Assembly: GCA_011763485.2 (NCBI GenBank)
Contig: JAANSK020255496.1
Coordinates: 1-22,738, forward strand
DNA length: 22,738 bases
From: Isoetes engelmannii
Lineage: Eukaryota > Streptophyta > Lycopodiopsida > Isoetales > Isoetaceae
Reading direction: 5' to 3'
Position 1 is the stretch's first letter. Every line of letters starts with the position of its first letter. A model generated the notes under the pieces. The model was not told the origin of the DNA, did not search any database, and saw only the letters and a list, made by a program, of their open reading frames with translations. Of the stretch, positions 1 through 8,810 are shown one piece after another. The position numbers were made by a program, and so were the translations under genes.

Positions 1-177
1 GGCCATATCCCAAAAGCACTGGCAATTAGAGATACAATTTGGGGAGAGTTCAATGTGTCAAACAATTATCTTAGTGGGAAGATCCCACAAGGACCTGCCT
101 TCAACTACATAGGGGCATCTAGCTTCAAAGGCAATCCAGGACTATGCGGCCACCCCTTGCCGCAGTGTTCACCTTAG
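1..177 (+). CDS. LRR receptor-like protein, C-terminal exon (5' partial)
   Basis: The frame is open from the first base to a TAG at 175-177, giving 58 residues. It reads as the last leucine-rich repeat plus the C-terminal cap of a plant LRR receptor-like protein: residues 18-28 are FNVSNNYLSGK (the N-x-LSG-x-IP core) and residues 42-56 carry SFKGNPGLCGHPLPQ, the classic cap after the last repeat. Such ectodomains sit outside the plasma membrane and sense peptides or steroids. The stop follows directly after the cap (QCSP-stop), so no juxtamembrane, transmembrane or kinase part is encoded here. The gene is therefore a secreted or receptor-like-protein form, a truncated receptor kinase, or a pseudogene. 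I see no splice donor before the stop that would clearly rescue a longer product. The family call is strong; the functional state is open because the 5' part is outside the window. Confidence 0.85.
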   Translation, partial: GHIPKALAIRDTIWGEFNVSNNYLSGKIPQGPAFNYIGASSFKGNPGLCGHPLPQCSP

Positions 178-484
178 ATGCTACATGCTGTAAATATGGG
201 ATCACATAAGATCCATAATTAAATGTCATGCACATACAAATCATATTAGTTTATATGATGCTAATCATTTCCCAAACTCTAATAAGGAAACTAGACTAGG
301 TAGACTAGAAATTGTGTCATGTATTGCCAGGCGTATAGTCCATATAGTGTGCAGTATGATATGGTGTATAGTCCATATATAGTGTGCATTGTCATTGTAA
401 TAGTGATTATGATATGGTGTATGCGGTGGATTGTATAGTTCACATAATGTGAATTCCTCTAAAGGAACTAGTTGCCTTCATAAT

Positions 485-593
485 CTACAAGAATTTTGCG
501 CGGCATAGCAAATGTGAGTAACCAATGCACAAGAACCTTCTACAAGAATTTTATAGGGCGAAGCAAATGTGTACGTAACGAACACAAAAACCT
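485..593. repeat. Tandem duplication, about 55 bp x 2
   Basis: Two diverged copies start with CTACAAGAATTTT at about 485 and 540, and both carry AGCAAATGTG and an ACAAraACCTT end. AT-rich, non-coding. Confidence 0.7.
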
Positions 594-877
594 TATATGA
601 TACACTATAATAAGTGTTTTCTTAATTAAAATTGGGGCAACCTAACAAAGATATATAACAAGATTAGGGAGGCCCATCGCTAACAACATCAAATATAATG
701 TCTTTAGAAAACAAAAAACTAGCGGTAAGGCAGGCTTGGGGAAGGGTGGGTTGGATTGTGTAGTCGGGTTAGGTTTTGATGTTTTTAGCATTTGCATTGT
801 TTGTTTGGTGGAGTTAAACGGTGAGAATATATTTAGCGCTTCTTAGTTTGCTTTTGGATGGCGTGACATGTAGAGGT

Positions 878-1057
878 GACACTACAAGTATGATTTCAAT
901 TTGGAAGTTTTGTTGGATGCATTAGTAATCCATTCTCTGTTTTACGATTAATCATGAGGGATAGGATGACACTACAATTATGATTTTAATTTGGAAAGTT
1001 TGTTGGATGCATTAGTAATCCATTATCTGTTTTAAGGTTAATCATAGGGGATAGGAT
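878..1057. repeat. Tandem duplication, 90 bp x 2
   Basis: Copies at 878-967 and 968-1057 begin GACACTACAA and share TTGGATGCATTAGTAATCCA and GGATAGGATGAC. They differ at only a few positions, so the duplication is fairly recent. No coding content seen. Confidence 0.85.
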
Positions 1058-2083
1058 GACATCTTCCAGTTAAGAATCTCGAGATGTCCATATACAAGAA
1101 GTAGAGAAAGGAAAATTAAGGCTCCACATTTCCAAATATCTAGGGTTTGTTTAGACGCTAAAAGGAATTAGCCCGTTTGTGAGGATGCATAGCTTGTAGA
1201 CGACGTTGATGTCTCTCTTTCTGTGCTTGCACATGGGTGGGAGCTGAGTATGATTGCTGATGAGGATTATTGCTCGTGTTTTTAAGAATTTGCTTGCTTG
1301 TTGCTTTGTCACTTCTTCTATTTGTATGAGTACTATGTTGAGACTGGTGAATGTAAGCATGGACATCTCGTTGATCATGGATCTGTGGTGCCTTATGGCT
1401 GTGGCCTGATTTTGTTTGGACATTGTTTTTTACTGCATAGTCTATCAGTGTCAATGATTAATACAGTTGCAAAACTGTGGTACGTGTTTTTGATTTGTAT
1501 TTTTACCTGGAATTGCAACTTGGAAGTGCGTCGTGGTTGCTCCTCTCCATAGCTTTGCTGCAGCCATTCATGTACACTGCTTTTCCATTATTGATGAAGT
1601 ATTGTATCATGTGTTTCATCAAGTAGGTCTTTTGGATTCTATTGTGCCTGACATGACATGGAACTCGTGCGCGTAACATGTTACTGCTTTGTAGACATGT
1701 GCTTGCTCGTTTAATAGTGCGACATTTAGTGGTGGATTGACTGTAATGCTTGGTTGGTCTGTTTGTGGCGATTTGTCTATGTGCTCTTGTTGTTCGTCTG
1801 GGTTTGGGTGGTGTTGTTCTTCGTCGTTGTTTAGGTGTTGTTCTTCTTCTTCAATGTTTGGTAATGATGCTGGTTGTTCAGTAATGAGATGTTTTGGAGT
1901 TTTGCATCGATAGTTTGTTGTTAATCCTCGTTCTCTAGGAGGTGGTATTGTGTGTATCCTTGTACGTGGATAAGAATGTCATCTTTTGTTGAGAGTAGTT
2001 CTCGGAGTTGGCATTTCAGGCTGTACGATTATGCATGACTATTTAAGGATAGGAGTTTAGCTTTTGTTCTGAATGGGATTTGG

Positions 2084-2091
2084 TCAAGTAG
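2084..2091. repeat. Left target-site duplication of the MITE
   Basis: TCAAGTAG, exact match to 2483-2490 on the other side of the element. Confidence 0.8.
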
Positions 2092-2482
2092 GGCGTGGGA
2101 TACTTTTGCCCTGGTTTGGGGGATCTCCCGAGGTATTTTTTTGGAGGATCCCAGAGGATGGGATCCCATGTGACTGCGCAGTAACGGTGTAGAGAATCTT
2201 GCCCCTTATAGGAAAAATTAGAGCTTTTTGTGGTGGGGTTTTCCCCCCAATCCGGAAAGGAATGAGATGGGATCAGTTCAAGGGCGGTCTAAATCGGCTG
2301 GAGCAAAGGCGCAGCTAGGAGCGAGGGAGGAATCGACATGAGTGCTCCCCGAATAGAAGAGCTCTTATCCGGCCCAAAAACACCCCCAAAACTATGCGGT
2401 AACCCTTTAACTGCGTAGTTAATGGCGGGATCCCGGAGGAGGGGATCCCCCGACCAAACCAGGGTAAAAACATCCTACGCTG
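2092..2482. mobile_element. hAT-type MITE (non-autonomous DNA transposon)
   Basis: The element is 391 bp with long, diverged terminal inverted repeats. The left end reads GGCGTGGGATACTTTTGCCC then TGGTTTGG; the right end read inward is CAGCGTAGGATGTTTTTACC then CTGGTTTGG. The inverted similarity continues into GGATCCC-rich subterminal sequence and a GACTGCGCAGT / AACTACGCAGT block. It is flanked by an exact 8-bp direct repeat, TCAAGTAG, at 2084-2091 and 2483-2490. An 8-bp duplication with a CAGCG-type terminus fits the hAT superfamily. No transposase frame is present, so it would have been moved by a partner elsewhere. It lies inside the unrecognised minus-strand coding remnant and so disrupts it. 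Confidence 0.85.
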
Positions 2483-2490
2483 TCAAGTAG
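2483..2490. repeat. Right target-site duplication of the MITE
   Basis: TCAAGTAG, exact match to 2084-2091. Confidence 0.8.
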
Positions 2491-2694
2491 TATGTTATAG
2501 CATAATTCTTCAGCCTGGTGAATAGGATGATAGTCGGTGAAGCGGTTGGTTTCTTGGGATGATCTTGTAGCCAATTGTTTTAGATACCATTTATGATCTT
2601 TGGTTGTATGCTTTTTAAAATAATTAAACCTAAAACCTTGAGACCATGTCCACCATCTTGTATAGGGAGTGAATTTATAACTTCTAAATCTCAT

Positions 2695-2999
2695 ATCTAG
2701 CTACAATAATAATTTCGACGGTTGCTTTCCTAATCTCTTATTCCTACTCATTATTCCAAGTTACCATATTCCAGCTGCTTCAATCAGATTTATTATTCAA
2801 AAAGTGTTTTTGTTTAGCATTATGCATTGTTGTGACCTCTACATTCCACTATTGTGGCCGCGAAGAATTGTAGAAATGAAAAACAAAATTAATGGGTACT
2901 CTTTCTTAACTCTTAGAATGGGGATGAAATATCTTGTAGATCGCTACCAAACTTTGTAATATCCTTTAAACCATTAATCCATCCTTACCTTGGGTGTCA
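2695..2999. other. AT-rich spacer, nothing recognised
   Basis: No coding frame, RNA gene or repeat that I can support between the remnant at 1619-2694 and the ARF fragment. Confidence 0.5.
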
Positions 3000-3035
3000 G
3001 AGGGGCAGCATCTCAACTCTTCAACTCCTGATAGA
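3000..3035 (-). pseudogene. Possible decayed ARF final-exon piece
   Basis: After a CTATCAG acceptor, GAG TTG AAG AGT ... ATGCTG ... CACCCAAG resembles the E-F-V-K-S...LTPKEV segment that follows the ARF PB1 exon junction. It needs several small gaps to align, so this is tentative and rests mainly on its position. Confidence 0.3.
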
Positions 3036-3218
3036 GATAAAATCCTATTATCGCATGTAATACTATAAAACTCACTGGAGACAATGTCACCAAGCCTACT
3101 CAATATTCTAACTCTACCAAAACACTCAATACTCTATCAAAACACTCAATATACCAACTCTAACGAACCAAATAACACATAAATATTTCTTACGGAAAAA
3201 AAGTAAGGCACTACTTAC

Positions 3219-3409
3219 TTCCACGAATTATCCCCAACAAGGAGCATAACACCTTCGTTATCAGTGTAAACTACTTGCCAACCAATTTGAGGATCATCCC
3301 ATGGCTTTTCAATTCCGAACAATTGGCAGAGCTCCTGCAGGAAGCTAGGATAGACATCAAACTTTGTTTAAACTACTGCTCTTCCAATTGCAGCATCCTG
3401 CAAATGTAC
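3219..3409 (-). pseudogene. Auxin response factor PB1-domain exon (fragment)
   Basis: Auxin response factors bind auxin-responsive promoters and dimerise with Aux/IAA repressors through a C-terminal PB1 domain. Translated on the minus strand, this 191-bp exon gives that domain: VHLQDAAIGRAV, then TKFDVYPSFLQELCQLFGIE, then the acidic block WDDPQIGWQVVYTDNEG and VMLLVGDNSW. It starts after an acceptor (TTTTGCATTTAG) and ends at a donor, AA|GTAAGT (3218 downward), so it was copied from genomic DNA rather than mRNA. A TAA near 3368-3370 replaces the usual Asp-Leu after GRAV. About 190 bp further on (3000-3035) a decayed piece looks like the next ARF exon (a KS-x-EML...TPK pattern). The upstream DNA-binding part is absent. 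Aux/IAA proteins share PB1, but the GWQ-YTDNE-LLVGD wording is ARF-like. Confidence 0.8.
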
Positions 3410-3731
3410 CTAAATGCAAAACCAGATATCAAATTTAGATTTGCACTTGCACATTCTGATCCGTAATGTCACTGCAAAAAGAACATCGATTCGTAATTTC
3501 ACTGCAAAAAGAACCTCGAATGACCCTCCACTTAAGAACCTCAGATGAACCCTTACTTTTCTCATTGCACGCGAAATCTAAATAACACTATCAATTTACC
3601 AATGTGTATCTTAACCTGATATTTGTCAGCACGTATGTAATATCTAGGCCTGATGCTTAATTGTTCAAAATTTTAATTGAGAATATTAGAAGTTTAGTTG
3701 GCCAGAGCATGACTCATTTGGAGAGCTTAGG

Positions 3732-4500
3732 TTAAGTATTACAATAGAATTTCCCATTGTCAAATCTGCATTTCTGTTTCAGGAGTTCTGTTAAGCTTTC
3801 CATAAATAGCTGGTCTATAATGTGCCATAGTAGGTGAGTGCTTCAGTAGGTCTAGAGCCAGACTCATCCACTATTCTACTTCTGCTAGATGTGACAGTTT
3901 ATATTGAAAAGAAGCTCTATTCCATGCAATTGATACCAGCCACTGTGTTTTTTCACTAGGATAATCGCCATCATTTAAGCCAACAATGGTGCGATATGCT
4001 TCTTCAAAAAGTTTCAAACTTCAGGACCATCTTTATTTTGCATATCAACAAGTTTTGATTAATCTTCTGATCACAATTGCAGCCCTTCTATATTAAGGCA
4101 TCTGAAATACAATAGATGTGTTCTCAGGTTTGTATCCAACAATATTGGAGTACATTTTTTGAAAAAGAGATCACTTGTACATTGTGCATGCCGTTGTAAT
4201 GATACAATATCATGTTGTTTGTGCTCCTTAGAGAATTACTAATGGTATCAGTTGTCCACAATGAAACATTAAATTTATAAATCTATTGCTTACATCAAAT
4301 TTTACAGCGCTACAATCAAGACACTCCACAAACAGCTTGGAAATGTCAAAAGCCGGACTCATGCTTACTAAATCTTTCATGAAGAGCTTTGCAAAACTCA
4401 TTATTAAGAGGACTCATAAACATAGAAAACTTGTAAACAATCAATTGGGGCGAGATTTTAGTGGCATTTTCCTAGACTTTCAAACACTACAAAACAAAGT
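3732..4500 (-). pseudogene. Helical-repeat protein fragment, SPO22/ZIP4-like (tentative)
   Basis: Minus-strand coding sequence in two exons. The first (about 4500 to 4294) contains SFAKLFMKDLVSMSPAFDIS and KLFVECLDCSAVKFD, ending at a GT donor (GTAAGC). The second begins after TATTTCAG (about 4104) and holds KLVDMQNKDGPE, KLFEEAYRTIVGL, SEKTQWLVSIAWNRAS, WMSLALDLLKHSP and, after a frame change, MESLTELLKQKCRFDNGKF, with a TAA at 3732-3734. The W-L-x-x-x-AWNR motif and amphipathic helices recall the TPR-like C-terminal region of the meiotic crossover protein family SPO22/ZIP4 (TEX11 in animals). That name is from memory of the motif pattern, not a search. In-frame stops (for example a TAG where AEKWM is expected, near 3870) and small indels show a pseudogene. 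The N-terminal bulk of the protein is missing. Confidence 0.5.
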
Positions 4501-4866
4501 TACTGCATATAAATGCAGCATTCGCAACTACATCAACACATATACTACCTATAGGTACTACCTATGGGCTTTTTTATTTAAGTTTTTAGAAAGGATTTCA
4601 AAGTCAGGTCGGCTAAAATGTATTGATGATGAATGATGGTTTGATAACAGAGACCGAAATATTTCCAGAAAAAAACTTGTTATCTAATCAAGAAGGTCCT
4701 CCTGTATTTTTAAGTTGGTGGACTTCAATTTTCAATATAAAGCCTAAAATGCCACCATCAAATTTCAGATTCCAAGATAGTTATGTTATGCTTGGTTCCC
4801 AATGATATTCTTAGAGACTGTATTATCTTATTGGTTGCTCAACACAATAGAAACATAGAACTTTAC

Positions 4867-5545
4867 CAGATACAGAAGAGCTGGCTGAGGGGATATTTCA
4901 ACTGCCAGCGCAGCCACAAGGCCAATAGCATAACCAATAATGGCGTACCAAATGTATTTCCGATTTCTTATAAGACTTCTTATAAATGGAACGTCTAAAT
5001 CAGTATGTTCTCTACTACCCTTTCGATGGTCAAGACACAGTACCAATGCCAAAAGCATTCCTGGTATTGCCTGCAAAAAAGGATCTAATGAGTTGTTTTC
5101 TAATGGGATAAATCCTTTCCTTAGATGTGATAATTACCAAGTGACGAAAATACAAGGCAGGAACAAGTTCAATCGGGCAAAAATAGGATGATACTAACCA
5201 TATCTCCAAGACCTAGCATCATGAATTCCTCGATACGTGTGCTTCTGCCTAATATCTTGGTGGGCAGCTTCACAGGCAATTCCAGCTTCTTTGTGATTGA
5301 TTGCAATCCTGGGAGGTTAAATTTACAATAGTATGCATAAAATTTGCAGTCTGTTGTGTTGCCACTGACACCATCACATTTGCCCTAAAAAATATCTCTG
5401 AGAAGAAGATCCAAAAATATCATATACAAAGAGACATAGCAGCACCAAGGCGCAACTTTTGAACGACATGAATGCTTGGACATGGCAATCTCTACACACA
5501 TACTGTATGGTCCTATACCCATGGACCTTATGTTGTATATGTCTT
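4867..5545 (-). pseudogene. SPPL1: Signal peptide peptidase-like protease fragment (SPPL1 type)
   Basis: SPPL enzymes are multi-pass intramembrane aspartyl proteases whose two catalytic Asp lie in YD and GxGD motifs. Both are visible on the minus strand: ALVLLCLFVYDIF near 5420-5455 and EEFMMLGLGDM at 5199-5231. Between them are ANVMVSVATQQ and LQSITKKLELPVKL, close to plant SPPL1. A real intron (5071-5198, donor GTTAGT, acceptor TTTTTTGCAG) separates GLGDM from AIPGMLLALVLCLDHRKG. That exon runs to 4867, includes KYIWYAIIGYAIGLVAALAV and the PAL motif (SPQPALLYL), and ends at donor GTAAAG. The next exon (VPSTLGP...) is not found downstream, and the N-terminal half is absent. Frame changes near 5408-5421 and 5312-5318 mean this copy is broken. 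Introns were kept, so it is a DNA-level copy. Confidence 0.85.
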
Positions 5546-7028
5546 CATGAGGATTTGACTTGGACGAGAAACCCAATCAAATGCGTGCTCAATTACAAAA
5601 TAACAAGATTTTGAAGAGAAACATGTGCACGCATTTCAAGCCTCAATTTAAACTCTTGCAAATGAACGCCATCTAAAGACAATTTCCTGAAGTAGCATTA
5701 AACTTCATGCCTGTTATTTACCTTGTTCATGTCAATCAACTACTTTCGACTTATATTGCTTTTCGAAATGGGATGCTTCTAAAGAGCTTGTCAAATGCAG
5801 TCTTCTGGACGAGATCCGTGACTAGCAGATGTGTAAAGGTTATCAAATAATATGGCAATCTGAACATTGCATGACAAGAAAAGAGCTTCTCGTCAATCTA
5901 CAATCTTTGATTTGCATGGTGTACTGGAATGGATATTGCTATTGTTTTGGTTGCGGAGTGCTCATTTAATTGGGATCATATTTGCATTTTAACAATTTAA
6001 TATTTGCATTTTAACAATTTATGTCTTCAATGTTTATTGACACTGCTCGTTCGCCTAAATGGGAATATGTTTGCAACATTATAAATTCTTCTAATTACTG
6101 ATCATTAAGATTTGCAGCTCAAGGTCACGACAGCATATGCCAAATATTCTTGAAATATTGTCCTTTAAGATTATAAGACTAAAAAATCAACCATGTGTTT
6201 GCAAACATGATTGTCAAGTCTCTACTTCCAGAATTGCCACGGTCTTAACCCCATCGAGGAATGAGTTTTACGGAGGCATTGCTCAGTTCCCACTGTATAA
6301 TGAGAACATGACTCTAAATATCCGAAGGAAACATTCTCTGAAGATAGCATGTGCCAGCAGCCACATAAAAATAAGATCACGGCTCTATACATCTTGAAAT
6401 AATCTCTCAAGGCAGCATGTGCGAGCAGCCATATGATAATAAGTCTTCAAACATGACTTTCATCTTCATCTTTACAAGGAAATAACTACCCGCTCCATTG
6501 GCTGATCATAAGTTCAGAATGACAATGATCAACAAAGTTTACACCACGTACATGTTCAATGATAATGCTAGCATGTTATTTTATGGCAGCTTCAAAACAT
6601 GCATAACAGTTACACATTATAAGACAATGCCCTTGCATTTGAATGACAGTAACTTTTTACAATATAACAACAGCTACGGGCTTGATGACATAATGCCGAA
6701 TTGGATGGAAACGTTATGCAAATAGCCTCTTTACTTAGCTTGTAGCATTGAAATTAAATACTAGAAAGCATCTTTTTTAGGATGAAGAATATTTCAAAAT
6801 CAGCTTAACGTACAAAAAGCCTAAGACAAAACACTTCATATTATCGGCAAAACAAGAAATTGGCAACGTCGAAAAACATAGTAGATTACAACCAGCCATT
6901 TGGAATCCAAATTTTCCACCAACAGGTTACTTCTAAGGCTGCATCCCCATTACGGCAGAACCCAGTTCCAGCAGCTTTTCCATGTAAGCAAAGCAAAGGC
7001 ATTTGCTTGAAGAGCATTCCCGTTGCTC
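5546..7028. other. No clear gene
   Basis: AT-rich sequence without a convincing protein or RNA gene. Short open frames here have no recognisable motifs. A 20-bp unit (ATTTGCATTTTAACAATTTA) is repeated in tandem near 5980-6020, and GGCAGCATGTGCGAGCAGCC-like words recur around 6346-6435. Confidence 0.5.
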
Positions 7029-7241
7029 CTAACTTGAAATCAGAGCAAGAAAAAGAATTGTAATGGATCTTTCACTAGAAGACAAACCAAATCCAGCAAG
7101 AAGACAAACCCGGTTCTGAATTGAGAAATTCGGAAGTCCTCTTCCCCTTCTGAATTTTTTGAAGTTGCCCTGGCCACGGAGGACGAAATCAAGTTGGAGA
7201 AGAGAGAATGCAGACAAATTTTTTTTGGCACTACTTGCCAC
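7029..7241 (-). CDS. Possible short coding exon or 5' leader, unrecognised
   Basis: An ATG at 7241 on the minus strand opens 70 codons starting MASSAKKNLSAFSLL, with a basic RRGRG patch and a hydrophobic tail. The start is rich in Ser, Ala and Lys, as in organelle transit peptides, but no domain follows and a second frame overlaps with similar length. It could be chance. No family recognised. Confidence 0.15.
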   Translation of the reverse strand: MASSAKKNLSAFSLLQLDFVLRGQGNFKKFRRGRGLPNFSIQNRVCLLAGFGLSSSERSITILFLALISS

Positions 7242-7259
7242 GAAGCAAAGCCAAGGCAG

Positions 7260-7860
7260 CGTAACAGACTAATGGGGATGCGCCCTAATGAGAACTATAC
7301 ACTGGGGATGCTATAAAGTAGACAGAGGCCTTGACTTTCCCCACATCAGAGGATAATAGAGATCTGCTTGATAAACTTAAATACGTTTAAGTTCTTGGCA
7401 TGCTCCAATGCCAACACAGTTCAAATGGCATAAATGCAACCAGAGAGAACTGCCACGAACTTCATGGCTTTGATCGTCACTAGTTTTCAATTGAACTCGG
7501 TTCGTCAAAATTTAATACCATTTGTCAACTGCCATATGCATGTTTCGAGAGTAAATTGAGATCAACATCAGTCATCTCGATCTGCATCTTTGACAAACAA
7601 GTGAATGGCATACCATGCTAAAAGGGGGCAAAATTAATCAGCAAAATGAAGAATGTAGATTCTAATTCCAATGGAAAGTTAGAGAATAGCAGCAAAACGG
7701 AGCTCTGAAAGACATACAATTAGAAGTAACCCTCTCCAAAACAACTTGTCTGCACTAGTTTATTAGAGTGATGTGCCTGCATTAGGTAGAGGAGTTGAAA
7801 AGGATAGTGCATCATAGTTGATCTGAAATGCATTTTACTGCATATAACCGATTGAAACTA
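7260..7860. other. No clear gene
   Basis: No frame, RNA or repeat that I can support in this stretch. Confidence 0.5.
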
Positions 7861-7899
7861 AATTAGCAACCTCAATTAGCAACCTCAGTTAACCTCTGC

Positions 7900-8145
7900 A
7901 TAAGTAGCTAGCTACCTGCAATAACTCAACATATCTGCAATCTCTATTCAATGTATCTACAATATCTGCAATCTCTATTCAACGTATCTACAATATCTGC
8001 ATAAGTAGCTAGCTACCTGCAAGTAGATATCTGCATAAGTAGCTAGCTACCTGCAATAACTCAACGTATCTGCAATCTCTATTCAACGTATCTACAATAT
8101 CTGCAATCTCTATTCAACGTATCTACAATCTTAATTCAACGTATC
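7900..8145. repeat. Complex tandem repeat
   Basis: Built from three interleaved words: ATCTGCAATCTCTATTCAAC, GTATCTACAATATCTGC and CATAAGTAGCTAGCTACCTG. Each occurs several times in changing order, so the array arose by repeated unequal duplication of compound units. It ends about 60 bp beyond the 3' end of the U2-like gene. Confidence 0.8.
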
Positions 8146-8204
8146 TCTATGCAAACAGTAAATTTCAACAAACTAAAACATCAAATCAAATTCTAGTTGG
8201 TTTA

Positions 8205-8345
8205 TTTGGAACCCTCTCCTTGCAGAGAAGGTTTAGGGCTATGCCATGCCTCTACAATAGCATTGGGGCCCTATGGACCCGTATCAGCTATTAAACTAAG
8301 AACAGATACTACACTTGATCTTAGCCAAAAGGCCGAGAAAGGTAT
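8205..8345 (-). ncRNA. U2-like spliceosomal snRNA gene, variant or pseudogene
   Basis: U2 snRNA pairs with the intron branch point in the nucleus. From 8345 down the minus strand, about the first 50 nt match U2 throughout: ATACCTTTCTCGGCCTTTTG at the 5' end, GCTAAGATCAAGTGTAGTAT with the GUAGUA branch-point pairing bases, then CTGTTCTTA. Three bases are then missing from the stem IIa arm (TTCTTA-GTTTAATA instead of TTCTTATCAGTTTAATA). Stem IIb is recognisable as GGGTCCATAGGGCCC. The usual uridine-rich Sm site (AUUUUUGG type) after it is absent. A 9-bp stem (AACCTTCTC / GAGAGGGTT) near 8210-8235 closes the 3' part. A plausible plant snRNA promoter lies upstream. The promoter argues for a gene, the lost Sm site for a decayed copy; I favour a pseudogene or divergent variant. 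The 3' end is approximate. Confidence 0.8.
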
Positions 8346-8368
8346 GAGTTTTCTCTGTTGTCTTCCTC

Positions 8369-8376
8369 CTTATGTA
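8369..8376 (-). promoter_or_regulatory. TATA-like element of the U2-type gene
   Basis: TACATAAG on the minus strand, centred about 28 bp upstream of the U2 5' end at 8345, the normal place for the plant snRNA TATA box. Confidence 0.4.
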
Positions 8377-8406
8377 CTGCATACAACATCCGCTCTTCTA
8401 AATACT

Positions 8407-8417
8407 GCCGGTGGGAT
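8407..8417 (-). promoter_or_regulatory. Candidate upstream sequence element (USE) of the U2-type gene
   Basis: ATCCCACCGGC on the minus strand; the plant USE consensus is RTCCCACATCG, so the first seven bases match. The gap to the TATA-like element is about 30 bp, close to the 33-34 bp typical of Pol II snRNA genes. Confidence 0.45.
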
Positions 8418-8435
8418 ATTTCTGCTGAAAACCTA

Positions 8436-8810
8436 AATCAAAAGGTTGGGGACAATAGAACTCACCTGATCAGAATACAGAATCCTGAATTTCCTGAAAG
8501 GCGAGGATTATCGTTCATAGACGCGGACTCTGATCCGACGAGCTTGAGGGTTTGTTTTCAAAGCCGGATCAAAACTTTTCTTTCTTTGATATTTCACGTC
8601 CAAACGATTCCAGAAAATGCACTCCCCTAACCATTGCCCCACAAATACGCAAATATCAACGTGGTTGCAAAAAATTGCAAGCTTAGCTATATCCACCACA
8701 TGTATGGCTAACATTGAAAATAATTGTGCTCGCACTTTCCATGTATCTGTCTAATAGTTTGTGGATATCTGAGGCTAGGACGTAATGTCTGTTATGAGCT
8801 CTTATGGTTT
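8436..8810. other. Spacer between divergent U2-like and U6-like sequences
   Basis: Beyond the U2 promoter I see no gene. There is no clear USE or TATA box in the 80 bp in front of the U6-like sequence. Confidence 0.5.

Larger units (their letters stand above)
178..1150. other. Non-coding stretch with short tandem duplications
   Basis: No convincing coding frame on either strand. The first part is probably 3' flank of the LRR gene. It contains degenerate direct repeats around 332-440 (GTATAGTCCATATA and TGATATGGTGTAT recur), a 55-bp duplication at 485-593, and a 90-bp duplication at 878-1057, listed separately. Confidence 0.6.
1619..2694 (-). pseudogene. Unrecognised coding remnant split by a MITE
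   Basis: I do not recognise this family. Reading the minus strand from an ATG at 2694, an open frame gives a basic, aromatic-rich start (residues 13-20 RWWTWSQG), then LKQLATRSSQETNRF and an EELCYNILLD stretch, and meets the hAT-type MITE at 2482. Beyond the element, coding-like sequence continues on the same strand (for example RELLSTKDDILIHVQGYTQY). The last part, 1619-1978, is open for 119 codons and is rich in Glu, Gln, His, Asn and Pro (NIEEEEQHLNNDEEQHHPNP), like a disordered linker. The unit is broken in several places besides the insertion. It may be a host gene or part of an unknown mobile element. The length of open frame with ordinary protein composition supports a coding origin; identity is unknown. 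Confidence 0.5.

Noticed and set aside
3275-3466. Plus-strand open frame of 63 codons
   Set aside because: Antisense of the ARF PB1 exon.
4286-4636. Plus-strand open frame of 116 codons
   Set aside because: Its first part is antisense to the SPO22/ZIP4-like exon, and the rest has no motif.
4940-5191. Plus-strand open frame of 83 codons
   Set aside because: Antisense of the SPPL exon and its intron.
5304-5318. Apparent splice acceptor CCTCCCAG before the SPPL ITKKLELPVK segment
   Set aside because: The protein alignment continues across it without a gap apart from a small frame change, so no intron is needed.
8197-8436. Plus-strand open frame of 79 codons
   Set aside because: Runs through the U2-like RNA gene in antisense; no protein evidence.
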